Of a stretch of 40,880 nt of DNA, positions 1 through 8,920 are shown piece by piece; position 1 is the first letter of the stretch, and each line of letters begins with the position of its first letter. Source of the stretch: Verrucomicrobiota bacterium (GTDB taxonomy: Bacteria; Verrucomicrobiota; Verrucomicrobiia; Methylacidiphilales; UBA1321); contig JABDHJ010000023.1 of the NCBI GenBank assembly GCA_013285645.1, positions 1-40,880 on the forward strand. The letters run 5' to 3'. Below the pieces are notes generated by a model. It was given only the letters and a program-made list of their open reading frames with translations. It was not told the origin of the DNA and searched no databases. The position numbers and the translations under genes are program-made.

Positions 1-41
1 GGTTTATAGCCAAAAAATCCTCTCAGCATAGGAAGCAACGA

Positions 42-86
42 AGTTGCGGGGACACTTGCGTTCCCAAGTGCAACTTGGGAACGAGG
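42..86 (-). repeat. CTTGGGAAC palindrome repeat, family copy 1
   Basis: The segment contains the near-perfect hairpin GTTCCCAAGT / ACTTGGGAAC followed by ACGAGG. Read on the minus strand it matches copies at 32962, 37159, 38236 and (same orientation as here) 40782. The adjacent ACTTG-GTCC-GCGC-like tail is degenerate in this copy. It lies next to the stop of the beta-helix remnant. A REP-like or MITE-like dispersed repeat is the simplest reading. No coding content is seen in bases 1 to 126. Confidence 0.7.
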
Positions 87-126
87 GGAAAGAGGCAGAG
101 GATTTAAAATATCTCACTAAACGTCT

Positions 127-738
127 TCACTTTTCCGGCTCCAAAGGTGCGCCCGCCGTCTTGAGAAGGGCCTGCGCCTGGTTCTGAGTGATGTACTGTT
201 TGGCTTTGCCGCTGGGGGAATTGTTGAGGGCATCGAGCGAGGGCAGAGGCGCCACGAAAGAGTAGCGGGCGGTGCGCTCGGAGCCGGGGAGGTAAATGCG
301 ATTGTTATCCGCATGATTGTTTGAGCCGACATCGCCCATGACTCCTTTCCAGTCCTGAAGAAAAGCAATCGTGTAAATGTTGTAGTGGTTGGGATCACGT
401 GGATCTGCGTCGGTTCCGATGACTACATTGTCGTGCACCGAGTTATTGACGACGCGATTCCATCGCGCCTGCCCTCGGTCGGCGGAGACGACGGAAATGC
501 CATCCCGGTTCCACGCGACTAGGTTCGAGTCAACTTCGCAATCCCGTGAAGAGGAGAGAAGAATGCCCGCGCCCCAGCGCCACTCGGAAAAATCGCGACC
601 GCTGTCCCACACGACATTCCGGCTGATGTGCGCGGTGCTGGAAATCTCGTAATGGATGCCCGCGTGCAGATTGATGGCGAAAGCCAGCAGGCAAAGGGCG
701 GAAAGGTATTCCGCAACATCCGGATGTTTTCCACCTTG
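127..738 (-). pseudogene. 5'-truncated right-handed beta-helix (pectate-lyase-like) protein remnant
   Basis: The minus-strand frame reads NLHAGIHYEISSTAHI, then WDSGRDFSEWRWGAGI, DCEVDSNLVAWNRDGI and VVNNSVHDN, the repeated Asn/Ile-rich coils of a right-handed parallel beta-helix. These sit in the C-terminal part of secreted polysaccharide lyases and similar proteins. The frame is open only from about position 738 and has no ATG. The first possible start, a GTG at 612, falls in the middle of a coil, so the signal peptide and most of the helix are missing. The remnant ends with LLKTAGAPLEPEK and a stop at 127. It is most likely a decayed gene cut off at its 5' end. An upstream frameshift around 690 to 740 is possible but unproven. 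Confidence 0.6.
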
Positions 739-809
739 TTATTTTGCCTGGGGTCTTTCAATTACTGCCCTTGGTTCAGCTCGACCTGATTTTAGTTGGT
801 TATTTTTAA

Positions 810-2162
810 ATGGCGGCGAAACTGCGTTTTGCCATTCGCCGTCAGGCTGTCTGTATGAGTCACGCTGTCAAACTTGCCGAGCCCAACGATTCGCCACGGA
901 GGACGACTGAAGGCCTGCCCATGCTGGCAGTCATGTCCCTGCTAGTCGGGGCCGCGACCGGTTTGGTGTGCGGCGCTTTCCGGTGGATGCTCGACCTTAC
1001 CACGATCTGGCGTAACGATTTTCTAGTCGCGATGCACGATTGGCAATTCGCCGGATTACTTGTCGTCATGGTGGTTTTTGCGGTTGCGGTTGCGACGGCT
1101 GCCTGGCTGGTGCGTCGTTATGCGCCCTACGCCACGGGAAGCGGCATCCCGCACGTTGAAGCCATCTTGGACGGCGAACTCCCTCCCGCGCCGCCACAGC
1201 TTTTGCTCGTGAAATTCGTGGGAGGATTGCTCGCGCTCGGGGCGGGACTCGCGTTGGGGCGCGAAGGTCCCAGTGTGCAGATGGGGGCGACGATCAGTCA
1301 TTTGATCGGACGGACCTTTCGCCGCAATCCGCAGGATTGTCTGCTGCTGCTCGCGGCGGGTGCGGGTGCGGGTCTCTCCGTCGCGTTCAACGCCCCGATC
1401 GCCGGTGCCATTTTTGTACTGGAGGAATTGACGCGCCGCTTTGATACGCGCACCACCATCGTCACCTTTGGGGCCTCGGCTGCCGCCATTGCCGTCGGAC
1501 GCATGATCATCGGAAACGCCACCGATTTTCAGGTCGCGCCGCTGCCTTATGCAGGTTTTGGTTGTCTGCCGATTTGTCTGGTGCTCGGTGTTTTAGCGGG
1601 TCTGGTGGGCGTCGCTTACAATCGCACGATACTGGGTACCCAGGCCATGGCAAACCGGTTGGTGCGTTGGCCGGTGGAGGCGCGCGCCGCAGTAGTGGGT
1701 GCAGTGGTTGGTCTCCTCGCCTGGTTCGCGCCGACCCTCGTCGGTGGAGGCGACGTGCTTGCGCAGCAGGCATTGCTCGGAGGTGCGGGAGGCCTTGCGT
1801 TGGTCGCGATATTTTTACTGCGCTTTGTGCTGGGCCCGGTGTCATATGCGGCCCGCACGCCGGGCGGATTATTTGCACCATTGCTGGTGCTCGGTTCTCA
1901 AGGCGGTCTGCTCTTTGGCCAGATCTGTCACGATTGGTTTCCAACCATGGCGAGCAATCCCGTGGCCTATGCCGCCACAGGGACAGCTGCCTTTTTTGCC
2001 GCCGTCGTGCGCGCGCCGCTCACCGGCATTATCCTGGTCATCGAGTTGACCGGGAGTTACACTCAGTTACTGCCGATGTTGGCCGCCTGTTTCACCGCGA
2101 TGTTGGTGCCGACTTTGTTGAACAATCCGCCCATCTATGATTCGTTGAAAGTGAAGGCCTAG
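810..2162 (+). CDS. clcA: ClC family chloride/proton antiporter
   Basis: Multi-pass inner-membrane ClC protein of 450 residues, the usual length for a bacterial ClC without CBS domains. The chloride-site motifs are all present: GSGIP at 110-114, GREGP at 150-154 with gating Glu152, the proton-path Glu pair in FNAPIAGAIFVLEEL at 193-207, GGLFAP at 352-357, and a Tyr in ELTGSY near 417. The internal proton glutamate implies an H+/Cl- exchanger rather than a pure channel (family knowledge). The ATG at 810 is the longest start. A second ATG at 855 also gives a complete channel core, and neither has a clear ribosome binding site. The gene is alone on the plus strand, followed by a terminator and converging with the metallo-hydrolase gene. 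Likely roles are acid resistance or charge balance. Confidence 0.93.
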   Translation: MAAKLRFAIRRQAVCMSHAVKLAEPNDSPRRTTEGLPMLAVMSLLVGAATGLVCGAFRWMLDLTTIWRNDFLVAMHDWQFAGLLVVMVVFAVAVATAAWLVRRYAPYATGSGIPHVEAILDGELPPAPPQLLLVKFVGGLLALGAGLALGREGPSVQMGATISHLIGRTFRRNPQDCLLLLAAGAGAGLSVAFNAPIAGAIFVLEELTRRFDTRTTIVTFGASAAAIAVGRMIIGNATDFQVAPLPYAGFGCLPICLVLGVLAGLVGVAYNRTILGTQAMANRLVRWPVEARAAVVGAVVGLLAWFAPTLVGGGDVLAQQALLGGAGGLALVAIFLLRFVLGPVSYAARTPGGLFAPLLVLGSQGGLLFGQICHDWFPTMASNPVAYAATGTAAFFAAVVRAPLTGIILVIELTGSYTQLLPMLAACFTAMLVPTLLNNPPIYDSLKVKA

Positions 2163-2180
2163 TTTCTTTGGGACTGATTC

Positions 2181-2203
2181 CCGGAAGCTTGCTTCGGTTT
2201 TTT
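2181..2203 (+). terminator. Rho-independent terminator after clcA
   Basis: A GC-rich stem CCGGAAGC-TT-GCTTCGG with one bulged G is followed directly by six T. It lies 19 bases after the clcA stop. The AAGCTTGCTT core is the same as in the CCGGAGC-AA-GCTCCGG repeat module found elsewhere in the window, so the terminator may be a co-opted repeat. Confidence 0.7.
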
Positions 2204-2306
2204 AGGTAGCCCGCGATCTCCGAGCGCGGATCCGCCTTCCGACCGTCGCCCGGAGGTCGACGGCTACCTCGGAGATGGCCACGCTCTCACGAGCGCGGCT
2301 ACCAAC
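2204..2306. repeat. GGTAGCC-bounded palindromic repeat cluster
   Basis: The stretch starts with GGTAGCCCGCGATCTCCGAG, continues with CCGTCGCCCGGAGGTCGACG and ends in GCGGCTACC. It is built of modules found again near 12110, 13085, 15684 and 32741 in either orientation. Both ends carry the inverted GGTAGCC / GGCTACC signature. It separates two converging genes and could fold into strong hairpins. Confidence 0.75.
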
Positions 2307-2344
2307 TGAGGCGTGACGACTTCCACGAAAAGCAGTCGCCGCCG

Positions 2345-3739
2345 TTAAAGCTCGATCACTTCGCCCAAATGGGGAAGAAGAGGAACCAGTCCGTGGCGAT
2401 CCGTGATTAGTTTGGCCAGCGCCGTGCGAGGACCGTTTTCGCCGTGTGTCAGGATCACGCGCGGCTTCACTGGCGCGATTACCTCGAACCACTTCAGGAG
2501 ATCGGTCTGGCCCGCGTGCGCGCTGAAACCACCGAGCGTGTGCACCTGCGCCTTGACCGCAATCGTTTCGCCAAAAATGGTCACCTTTTTCGCGCCCTCG
2601 ACCAGTCTGCGACCCAGCGAGCCGTTCGCCTGATAGCCGACGATGATCACATGCGTCTGCGGATTCCACAGATTGTGGCGGAGATGATGCAGGATGCGTC
2701 CGGCGGTGCACATGCCCGCTCCCGCCATCACGAGGCATGGGCCGGGACAACTGTTGATCGCGATGGAATCGTCCGCAGACTGCGACATCTTCATGGTGGC
2801 GAGATCGTGCTCGAGCGAACCTTCCTTGAGGTAGGCGACCATCTCGTCGTCATAGAGCTCCGGGTGCCGGGCGTAGATTCGCGACGCCTCAATGGCCATG
2901 GGGCTGTCGAGGAAAACGGGAAACGGCGCGACGATTTTCTTCCGAAAAATGGAGGACAGCAACAAGGTCAGCAACTGCGCGCGACCCACCGCAAACGTCG
3001 GCACCAGGATCTTCCCTTTTTGCTCCACGGACTGTTTAACGATTTCAATGAATTGCGCGATGGTGTCGACCAACGGCTGGTGATCGTGATCACCGTAGGT
3101 CGATTCCAGGAAAACGACATCTCCCTGCAAAAAGGTGTCGTAGTCGCGCAGAATCGGCGAGCCTTTCGGGCCGAGATCGCCCGAGAACACGACCTTGCGT
3201 TCGATCCCGGCTTCCTCGATGAACAACTTGATGCTGGTCGAGCCGAGCATGTGTCCTGCCTCCGCAAAGCAGGCCCGGATGCCCGGCGCCACGGGAACCG
3301 GTTCGTCGTAAGGTACGGGTTTTAGGTGCCGGAGAATCGATTCGGCCTCCTCTATCGTGTAGAGAGGTTCAACCGGCTTTTCGTCGGCGCGCTTGTGCTT
3401 GCGATTCTGGCGCTCGGCGTCTTGCGATTGGATTTTCGCCGCATCGCGCAGAATCAAGCCGGTCATATCAATCGTCGCCGGAGTGGCGTAAATCGGACCG
3501 GTGAAACCCGTTTGCGCCAACAGCGGCAACCGGCCCACATGATCGAGGTGGGCGTGAGTCAGGACCACGGCGTCGAGTTGCGCGGATGACGCCCCAAGTG
3601 GCGGGCGATTAAGTCCCCCCGCTCCTTCACTTCCCTGGAAAAGACCGCAATCGACCAGCACTTTGGCCTGCTGTGTCTCCACGAAATAACACGATCCAGT
3701 GACCTCTCCGCCCCCCGCGCCAAGTACCGTGATTTTCAT
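2345..3739 (-). CDS. Metallo-beta-lactamase fold / beta-CASP RNA-processing hydrolase
   Basis: A 464-residue protein of the CPSF73/RNase J-like superfamily, COG1236 type, acting on RNA in the cytoplasm (inferred from family). Zinc motifs visible are HAHLDH at 62-67, His163 in AGHMLGST, Asp188 in FSGDLG, and STYGDHDH at 213-220. The beta-CASP half carries PTFAVGRAQ at 247-255, GYQANGSLGRR at 368-378, FSAHAGQ at 405-411 and the terminal His432 in THGENG. All ligands of an active enzyme appear intact. The ATG at 3739 is the only sensible start. It is last in a minus-strand run after the response regulator, with a 94-base gap, so it may have its own promoter. Exact substrate unknown. Confidence 0.92.
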   Translation of the reverse strand: MKITVLGAGGGEVTGSCYFVETQQAKVLVDCGLFQGSEGAGGLNRPPLGASSAQLDAVVLTHAHLDHVGRLPLLAQTGFTGPIYATPATIDMTGLILRDAAKIQSQDAERQNRKHKRADEKPVEPLYTIEEAESILRHLKPVPYDEPVPVAPGIRACFAEAGHMLGSTSIKLFIEEAGIERKVVFSGDLGPKGSPILRDYDTFLQGDVVFLESTYGDHDHQPLVDTIAQFIEIVKQSVEQKGKILVPTFAVGRAQLLTLLLSSIFRKKIVAPFPVFLDSPMAIEASRIYARHPELYDDEMVAYLKEGSLEHDLATMKMSQSADDSIAINSCPGPCLVMAGAGMCTAGRILHHLRHNLWNPQTHVIIVGYQANGSLGRRLVEGAKKVTIFGETIAVKAQVHTLGGFSAHAGQTDLLKWFEVIAPVKPRVILTHGENGPRTALAKLITDRHGLVPLLPHLGEVIEL

Positions 3740-3833
3740 GAAGTAAGATCGAAGGCCCTACGACAAGCTTCGGCTAATTTTGGCGCTGGTACAATTTGTT
3801 TTTCCAGCCTCCCTGTGGCGGCGATTCGTAGAG

Positions 3834-4217
3834 CTAGGCCTCAGGAAGCGTGCTCAACCAGAAGTTGATCCTCTGCACGAGTTGCTCGTTGTTCCACGGT
3901 TTAACAATGACTTCAAAAGGCTTGAGTATTTCCGTGTTGGCGGCGAGCTCCGGTTCATCGCAATAGCCTGTGAGCAGCAGGACGGGAATGGTGCTGCCCT
4001 GTTCGCGAAGGCTTCGGGCGAGATTGAGTCCATTCAATCCCGGCATAAGATAATCGGTGATAAGCAACGAAACCGGGCCTTGTTGTAAAATCTCGCGAGC
4101 TTGCAGGGATGAATTGGTGGTCACCACTTTGGCAGTCAGGCTCAGATCGAGAATCATGCCCAGCATGCTCGTAACTATGGGTTCATCGTCCACAATGAGA
4201 ATGATCGGCTGGCGCAT
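3834..4217 (-). CDS. Response regulator, stand-alone receiver domain
   Basis: A 127-residue CheY-like receiver with no output domain. The acidic pair DDE is at 10-12, the phospho-acceptor Asp55 is in LLITDYLMPG, Thr83 is in LLLTGY, and the conserved Lys106-Pro is in VKPW. The frame stays open upstream, but the ATG at 4217 starts exactly at the receiver fold and lies 13 bases after the stop of the kinase gene, so it is chosen as the start. It is the likely phosphorylation partner of that kinase. With no DNA-binding domain it must act through protein contacts or as part of a phosphorelay. Confidence 0.92.
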   Translation of the reverse strand: MRQPIILIVDDEPIVTSMLGMILDLSLTAKVVTTNSSLQAREILQQGPVSLLITDYLMPGLNGLNLARSLREQGSTIPVLLLTGYCDEPELAANTEILKPFEVIVKPWNNEQLVQRINFWLSTLPEA

Positions 4218-4230
4218 GCAGGGGATGGTT

Positions 4231-5640
4231 TCAAACCATGGAGGATGAGACAGGGATCGCTGTTCGAGGTGAAGGAGGACTGTCCTGTTCGCGCGGGGAT
4301 AACGGTATTTCGATGCGAAAGATGGCACCGCCCTGGGGATGGTTGGAGACAGTGATCCGTCCACCGTGACTTTGTTCCATGATTTTTCTCGAAATGGAAA
4401 GTCCCAGTCCGGTCCCAACCCCGACGCCTTTGGTCGTAAAACCGGGATCGAAGATGCGATCCAGCAAATGTGGTGCAATGCCGGGGCCGGTGTCACGGAT
4501 GCTGAGTTCCCAGTAAGTCAGGCCGCGTTGAAGCTCGATGTAGATGGTGCCCTTGCCCCCCATGGCTTGGGATGCGTTCGTCAACACGTTGACCAGCACT
4601 TGGCTGATTTGTCCGGGATAACAACGGACATGGGCCGCCTCGACGATGTCCGTGTGTACGGTGATGGATGACTTGAACTTGCTGGCCAGGAGAACAAGCG
4701 TGCTGGTGATCAAATCGGCCAGGCTTGCCGTGTGCTGCTCCTGCTGATCGTCGCGGCCAAAGGTGCGCAGGGACCGAATAATCTGGGTGACCCGTTCCGA
4801 GGCTTCGCGACCCAAATCGATGTTCGTTTGTAGATAATGATCGAGCTGCGCCCGGCGTTCGGGAGTAACCTCATGGGTGAGCAGGTCGAATATTTTCTCG
4901 ATCATGTCATGGGAACTGATCAGCACCCCGAGCGGCGTATTCATCTCGTGGGCGATGCCTGCCACCAGTTCGCCCAAAGCCGCCATCTTGGCGGAATTGA
5001 CCAACTCGTCCTGGGTCTGGGAAAGCTGGGTAAGCGTCCGGTTCATGTCTTCGTTGCGTTGGCGTAACTCGCTTTCCTGCCATCGCAACATATCCATCTG
5101 CAACTTCATGAAGTCCCGCATGGAGATCAAACCCTCGAATGTCCCGGTTTCGGAAGTAACGATGATATCGTCAAAGCTGTGTTCCTTGGGGCGGCGCTCC
5201 AGGTTTGCCTGAGCGGCGAAGAAATCGAGGCTGGCGTTGATTACCACCGCGCGGCTGATGGGAATGAACAAAGCCATCTGCTCATGGGGCTGAGTCGTGG
5301 CAAGGGAGCCAAAGATCACGCTGGGCACACGGGTGCTGAGAATTTTTTTGGCGAAGAGCGCATGTCCGTACTTGGCGCTAAGCGCGGCGGCCAGCATCTT
5401 GAAACTCACCAAGCCGACGGGAACATTTTCCTCATCAACCGCAACGGCAAAATCAATGCCCATGGCGAGCATCTTTTCATATACTTGTTCAACGGTCTGC
5501 CCCGGATCGAAGGAGGTCTGATGATGGATGAGCTCAGACCATTCCATGAGATTCCCGGCAGCACGGGCAGCGTCCATGGGAAACTTTATCGGAATTCCAA
5601 GACGATGCACAAGTAACGATTGAGTGACTCCGGGCGTCAA
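4231..5640 (-). CDS. CBS-domain sensor histidine kinase
   Basis: A soluble histidine kinase of up to 469 residues with no membrane segment. Residues about 46 to 180 contain two CBS-like units (MLAMGIDFAVAVDEENVPVG and DDIIVTSETGTFEGLISMRD), suggesting an intracellular nucleotide signal. A coiled coil at 185-215 leads to the H-box with His231 in GIAHEMNTPLGV. The ATPase domain has N-box NVLTNASQAM at 351-360, DTGPGI at 383-388, FDPGFTTK at 397-404 and GTGLGL at 409-414. The only start giving the full frame is a TTG at 5640. An ATG at 5577 (residue 22) is a plausible alternative and removes nothing from the domains. It is followed after 13 bases by its probable response regulator. Confidence 0.9.
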   Translation of the reverse strand: MTPGVTQSLLVHRLGIPIKFPMDAARAAGNLMEWSELIHHQTSFDPGQTVEQVYEKMLAMGIDFAVAVDEENVPVGLVSFKMLAAALSAKYGHALFAKKILSTRVPSVIFGSLATTQPHEQMALFIPISRAVVINASLDFFAAQANLERRPKEHSFDDIIVTSETGTFEGLISMRDFMKLQMDMLRWQESELRQRNEDMNRTLTQLSQTQDELVNSAKMAALGELVAGIAHEMNTPLGVLISSHDMIEKIFDLLTHEVTPERRAQLDHYLQTNIDLGREASERVTQIIRSLRTFGRDDQQEQHTASLADLITSTLVLLASKFKSSITVHTDIVEAAHVRCYPGQISQVLVNVLTNASQAMGGKGTIYIELQRGLTYWELSIRDTGPGIAPHLLDRIFDPGFTTKGVGVGTGLGLSISRKIMEQSHGGRITVSNHPQGGAIFRIEIPLSPREQDSPPSPRTAIPVSSSMV

Positions 5641-5664
5641 TCGCAGGAAAAAGTCGATCTCGGT

Positions 5665-7212
5665 TCATGGAACCGACTCGGATTCTTCCTCGATTTCCTC
5701 CACGACACGCGATCTCAAGGGGCGTTCCGGTAGAAGCAGCACAATGAAGAATGCCGTTGCCGCAACCGCCGCCCCGGTGAGAAATGTCGTCGCGATGGCG
5801 TGACGATAGGCATCCATCAGGACGTGGCGTTGCTCGATGGAAATCGTGGCGATTTGTTGGACACCCATTTCGAGCAGGCTCTGCCCATTCGGGCCGGGCA
5901 TCCTCCACGAGGCGGGCAGAAGATGGTGCAGGCGCACCGTGACCACCATGCCCGCCACGGTCACGCCAAGCGCGCCGCCCAGCGAGCGAATGAACGCGGA
6001 GGACGAAGTTGCCACGCCAAGATGATTCCGCTCTACCGAATTTTGAATCGCGACGGTCAGGTTGGGCATGACCAATCCCAAGCCGCAGCCGAGGCAGACC
6101 AGCGCGGTCTCGATGATAGGTATGCCCGCGTCCGTCATGGCCGCCCACGCAAGCGTGAGAAAAGAACTCGTTCCGACGATCAATCCAATGACAGGAAAAA
6201 TCTTGTAACGGCCTGTCCACGAAACCAGTCGCCCGCCCGCGACGGCGGCAACGATGACGCCGCCCATCATGGGGGCCATCATCAAGCCTGCGCGGGAAGG
6301 GGACGCGCCCAAGACGAGTTGGAAAAAGAGCGGTAGAAAAACGAGGCTCCCGAAAAGCGCCATCGCATTCAGGCCAATCACGCTGACCGCGATGACAAAG
6401 ACGCGGTTGCGAAAAAGCACCAGCGGCAAAATGGGTTCCGCCGCGCGTTGTTCCTGCCGAAAAAATAATCCATAAAAGAGAATCGCCAGTGCGCCCAGCG
6501 CGATCATCTTGGGAGAAGACCACGGATAGACGGTACCTCCCCAACTCAGGAGTAGGAGCAGGCAAACGGTGCCGCCGGTGAGAAGCGCGGCTCCCTTGTA
6601 ATCGATGCGATGTACGCGTGTGGGTTTGTGTTTTCGCAGGGCAATCGCGATCAGAAAAAAGGCCGCCGCGCCGACCGGTAGGTTCACATAAAAAATCCAG
6701 CGCCAGGAAAAAGTGTCGGTGATCACGCCGCCCAAAAGAGGACCCGCTACGCTGCACGCCGCAAAGACTGCTCCGAAAAGTCCCTGGTAACGTCCCCGTT
6801 CGCGTGGCTCGATCAAATCGCCCACGGTGGTTTGCGCGAGAGTCATCAGGCCGCCTGCGCCGAGACCTTGAATGGCCCGGAATAAAATCAATTGGAACAT
6901 CGTTTCCGCGAGCCCGCAGAGAATCGATCCCACCAGAAAAATGCCGATAGCGACAAAGAAGAGCGGCCTGCGACCGTACATGTCGCTGAGCTTTCCGTAG
7001 AGAGGCGTGCTCGTGGTCGAGGTGACCATGAAGGCGGTCACCACCCAGGAAAGATGCGCGAGACCGCCCAAATCGCTGACGATGCGCGGCAACGCCGTGC
7101 TGACAATGTTCTGGTCAAGCGACGCCAGCGCGAGCGACAGCATCAGTCCCGCAAAAACGGTGTAGAGTTCGCGCTTTGATACCGGTGAGGCGGAGGAGGG
7201 GGACGTGGTCAT
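5665..7212 (-). CDS. MFS multidrug exporter, EmrB/QacA (DHA2, 14-TM) family
   Basis: A 515-residue inner-membrane transporter expected to export drugs or toxic metabolites using the proton gradient. Family motifs are LDQNIVSTALP in the first helix (residues 32-42), GKLSDMYGRRP in the first cytoplasmic loop (motif A) and GPLLGGVITDTFSWRWIF in helix 5 (motif C). Length and hydrophobic pattern fit 14 helices. It starts at ATG 7212 and ends 24 bases before the kinase start, so the exporter, kinase and regulator may be one transcription unit. Substrate cannot be read from the sequence. Confidence 0.93.
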   Translation of the reverse strand: MTTSPSSASPVSKRELYTVFAGLMLSLALASLDQNIVSTALPRIVSDLGGLAHLSWVVTAFMVTSTTSTPLYGKLSDMYGRRPLFFVAIGIFLVGSILCGLAETMFQLILFRAIQGLGAGGLMTLAQTTVGDLIEPRERGRYQGLFGAVFAACSVAGPLLGGVITDTFSWRWIFYVNLPVGAAAFFLIAIALRKHKPTRVHRIDYKGAALLTGGTVCLLLLLSWGGTVYPWSSPKMIALGALAILFYGLFFRQEQRAAEPILPLVLFRNRVFVIAVSVIGLNAMALFGSLVFLPLFFQLVLGASPSRAGLMMAPMMGGVIVAAVAGGRLVSWTGRYKIFPVIGLIVGTSSFLTLAWAAMTDAGIPIIETALVCLGCGLGLVMPNLTVAIQNSVERNHLGVATSSSAFIRSLGGALGVTVAGMVVTVRLHHLLPASWRMPGPNGQSLLEMGVQQIATISIEQRHVLMDAYRHAIATTFLTGAAVAATAFFIVLLLPERPLRSRVVEEIEEESESVP

Positions 7213-7230
7213 CCGTGGAGCAGGGGAAAT

Positions 7231-7350
7231 CTACAAAGACTTTCTCTAAAGCAATTCGTCATCCTGAGCTTGTCGAAGGATCAGTTCAGGCTGCCTTTTC
7301 TTCGACGTACAGAACTGATTTCTCAACATCTCAAGATGACGGATCGTTTG
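7231..7350. repeat. CATCCTGAGCTTGTCGAAGGA repeat, decayed MITE copy
   Basis: It contains GTCATCCTGAGCTTGTCGAA and, about 65 bases on, the inverted partner CTCAAGATGAC. The left flank AAAGACTTTCTCTAAAGCAAT matches the inside of the 30346-30525 element in reverse orientation. The outer inverted ends are lost. It lies between the peroxiredoxin and MFS genes. Confidence 0.7.
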
Positions 7351-7357
7351 GAGAAAT

Positions 7358-7879
7358 TTACTTCAGCCCGTCCAAGGCCTTCTGCACCTCGTCGGCGCTG
7401 CCTTTGGTTTGGGCCTTAAGCGAATTCCAGGCGATCTTGCCGTCCTTCACGATAAACGATTGGCGCGAGGCCAGGACGAGGTCCCCCTTCGTCATCATCG
7501 GGACTCCAAAAGCCTCGGCGACTTTGCCATCGGTATCCGCCACCAGAACAAAGGGCAACTTATTCTCTTCCTGAAAATGCTTCTGCGCGCCTGCGTTGTC
7601 GCGACTCACGCCGATGATCTGCAAACCGCTCGCGTGTAATTTCTCATAGGAATCGCGCAGTGAGCAGGCCTCCGCCGTGCAGCCCGCTGTGCCCGCCTTC
7701 GGGTAAAAATAAACCAGCGTGATTCCCTTGGCATAAACATCCTCGAACTGGATTGGCTTGCCTTCCTGATCAATTGCGGTGATCTGCGGAGCAGGCGCTC
7801 CCACGGAGAGAGGATCCGCTTTGACGGTTAAACCGAGAATGGAAAAACTGACAAACAGGGTGGTAAGTAGACGTATCAT
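7358..7879 (-). CDS. Exported peroxiredoxin, PrxQ/Bcp type
   Basis: A 173-residue thioredoxin-fold peroxidase that reduces hydrogen peroxide and organic peroxides. Residues 1-21 form a signal peptide (MIRLLTTLFVSFSILGLTVKA), so it should act outside the cytoplasm, unlike classical Bcp. The active site PKAGTAGC at 60-67 keeps the PxxxTxxC pattern. Peroxidatic Cys67 is followed by Cys72, the spacing of atypical two-cysteine PrxQ. ATG 7879 is preceded by GGAG. It is transcribed away from the potassium channel gene and toward the MFS gene, from which a repeat separates it. Confidence 0.92.
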   Translation of the reverse strand: MIRLLTTLFVSFSILGLTVKADPLSVGAPAPQITAIDQEGKPIQFEDVYAKGITLVYFYPKAGTAGCTAEACSLRDSYEKLHASGLQIIGVSRDNAGAQKHFQEENKLPFVLVADTDGKVAEAFGVPMMTKGDLVLASRQSFIVKDGKIAWNSLKAQTKGSADEVQKALDGLK

Positions 7880-8006
7880 ATCTCCACGCTACTTCGGAAC
7901 GGACAAATCGCAATAATCTCGAGGGGGTAACCTGAATTCGTTTTTCGACCTTGCCAAAGGCGGGGTCGTGGCCGGATAAGTCTATCGGGCAATCGCCCAT
8001 CGTCAC

Positions 8007-8882
8007 ATGAGCAAACAATCTTCTCCAATTAAAGTTCGCTCCGGGCAGTTTGAATTTTACAAATTCAACGCCAGCGAGCGCGATATTCGCGATATCTATC
8101 ATTGGATGTTGAGATTGAGCTGGCCTCAATTCGCCGCCTTGATCCTGAGCATCTATGTGGCGGTCAATATACTCTTTTCGATCTTCTATTATGTGGGCCG
8201 CCCCTGCATCAACGGAGCGGAGACATATGCCGACGCCTTCTTCTTCAGCGTCGAGACCCTCGCCACGGTTGGCTACGGCCATTTTTATCCAGACACGCTT
8301 TACGGGCATATCGTGGCCACGGTGGAAATCATGGTCGGTCTGTTCGGCCTGGCCGTTATCACCGGCCTGATCTTTGTCCGCTTTTCACGTCCTACGGCCC
8401 GATTGGTCTTCAGCCGCAATCTGGTGATCAGCCCTTTCGACGGCCAACCGGCCCTCATGCTGCGGGTGGCCAACCTGCGACATCATGCGATGGCGGAGGC
8501 GGAATTTCGCATGTTATTTATGCGTAATGAACTGACCAAGGAAGGTGAACAGATGCGCCGGTTTTATCCGCTTAAGCTTCAATTCGACCGCCTGATCACC
8601 TTTCCGGTCGCTCTCACCATCCGCCATATCATCGACGAGCAAAGTCCCCTGTACGGACAAACCCCGGCGGATTTGGAGAAGTGCGACGCGCGCATCCTGA
8701 CCTCCATCGTCTGCATCGACACCGTCATTCCCGCCCCCGTGCAAAGCCAGAAAGACTACATCTGGAGCGATATTCATTTCGGCCAACGCTTCGTCGAAAT
8801 CTACACCGATCTGGATGATCACACCATGGCTGTCGATTACGGGCGCCTTCACGAAACAGAACCAGTGCCCCAAACAAAATAA
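8007..8882 (+). CDS. Inward-rectifier potassium channel, KirBac type
   Basis: A 291-residue channel subunit, normal for KirBac. A slide-helix region (DIRDIYHWMLRLSW, 26-39) precedes transmembrane helix 1 (41-62), a pore helix, the potassium selectivity filter TVGYG at 87-91, and transmembrane helix 2 (100-124). The rest is the cytoplasmic immunoglobulin-like Kir domain, with VRFSRPTARLVFS and LMLRVANLRHHAM typical of the family. ATG 8007 is clear. Intergenic 7880-8006 must hold divergent promoters for this gene and the peroxiredoxin; it contains a small inverted repeat GGGC-AATC-GCCC at 7987. Bacterial Kir channels set potassium permeability; the physiological trigger here is unknown. Confidence 0.94.
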   Translation: MSKQSSPIKVRSGQFEFYKFNASERDIRDIYHWMLRLSWPQFAALILSIYVAVNILFSIFYYVGRPCINGAETYADAFFFSVETLATVGYGHFYPDTLYGHIVATVEIMVGLFGLAVITGLIFVRFSRPTARLVFSRNLVISPFDGQPALMLRVANLRHHAMAEAEFRMLFMRNELTKEGEQMRRFYPLKLQFDRLITFPVALTIRHIIDEQSPLYGQTPADLEKCDARILTSIVCIDTVIPAPVQSQKDYIWSDIHFGQRFVEIYTDLDDHTMAVDYGRLHETEPVPQTK

Positions 8883-8920
8883 AATAGAAGGGAATAACCA
8901 TATCCTACCGGTGCATCGAT

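Noticed and set aside
5534..6757. A 407-codon minus-strand frame within the exporter and kinase genes
   Set aside because: An out-of-frame shadow of the MFS gene with Arg/His-rich, non-protein-like composition.
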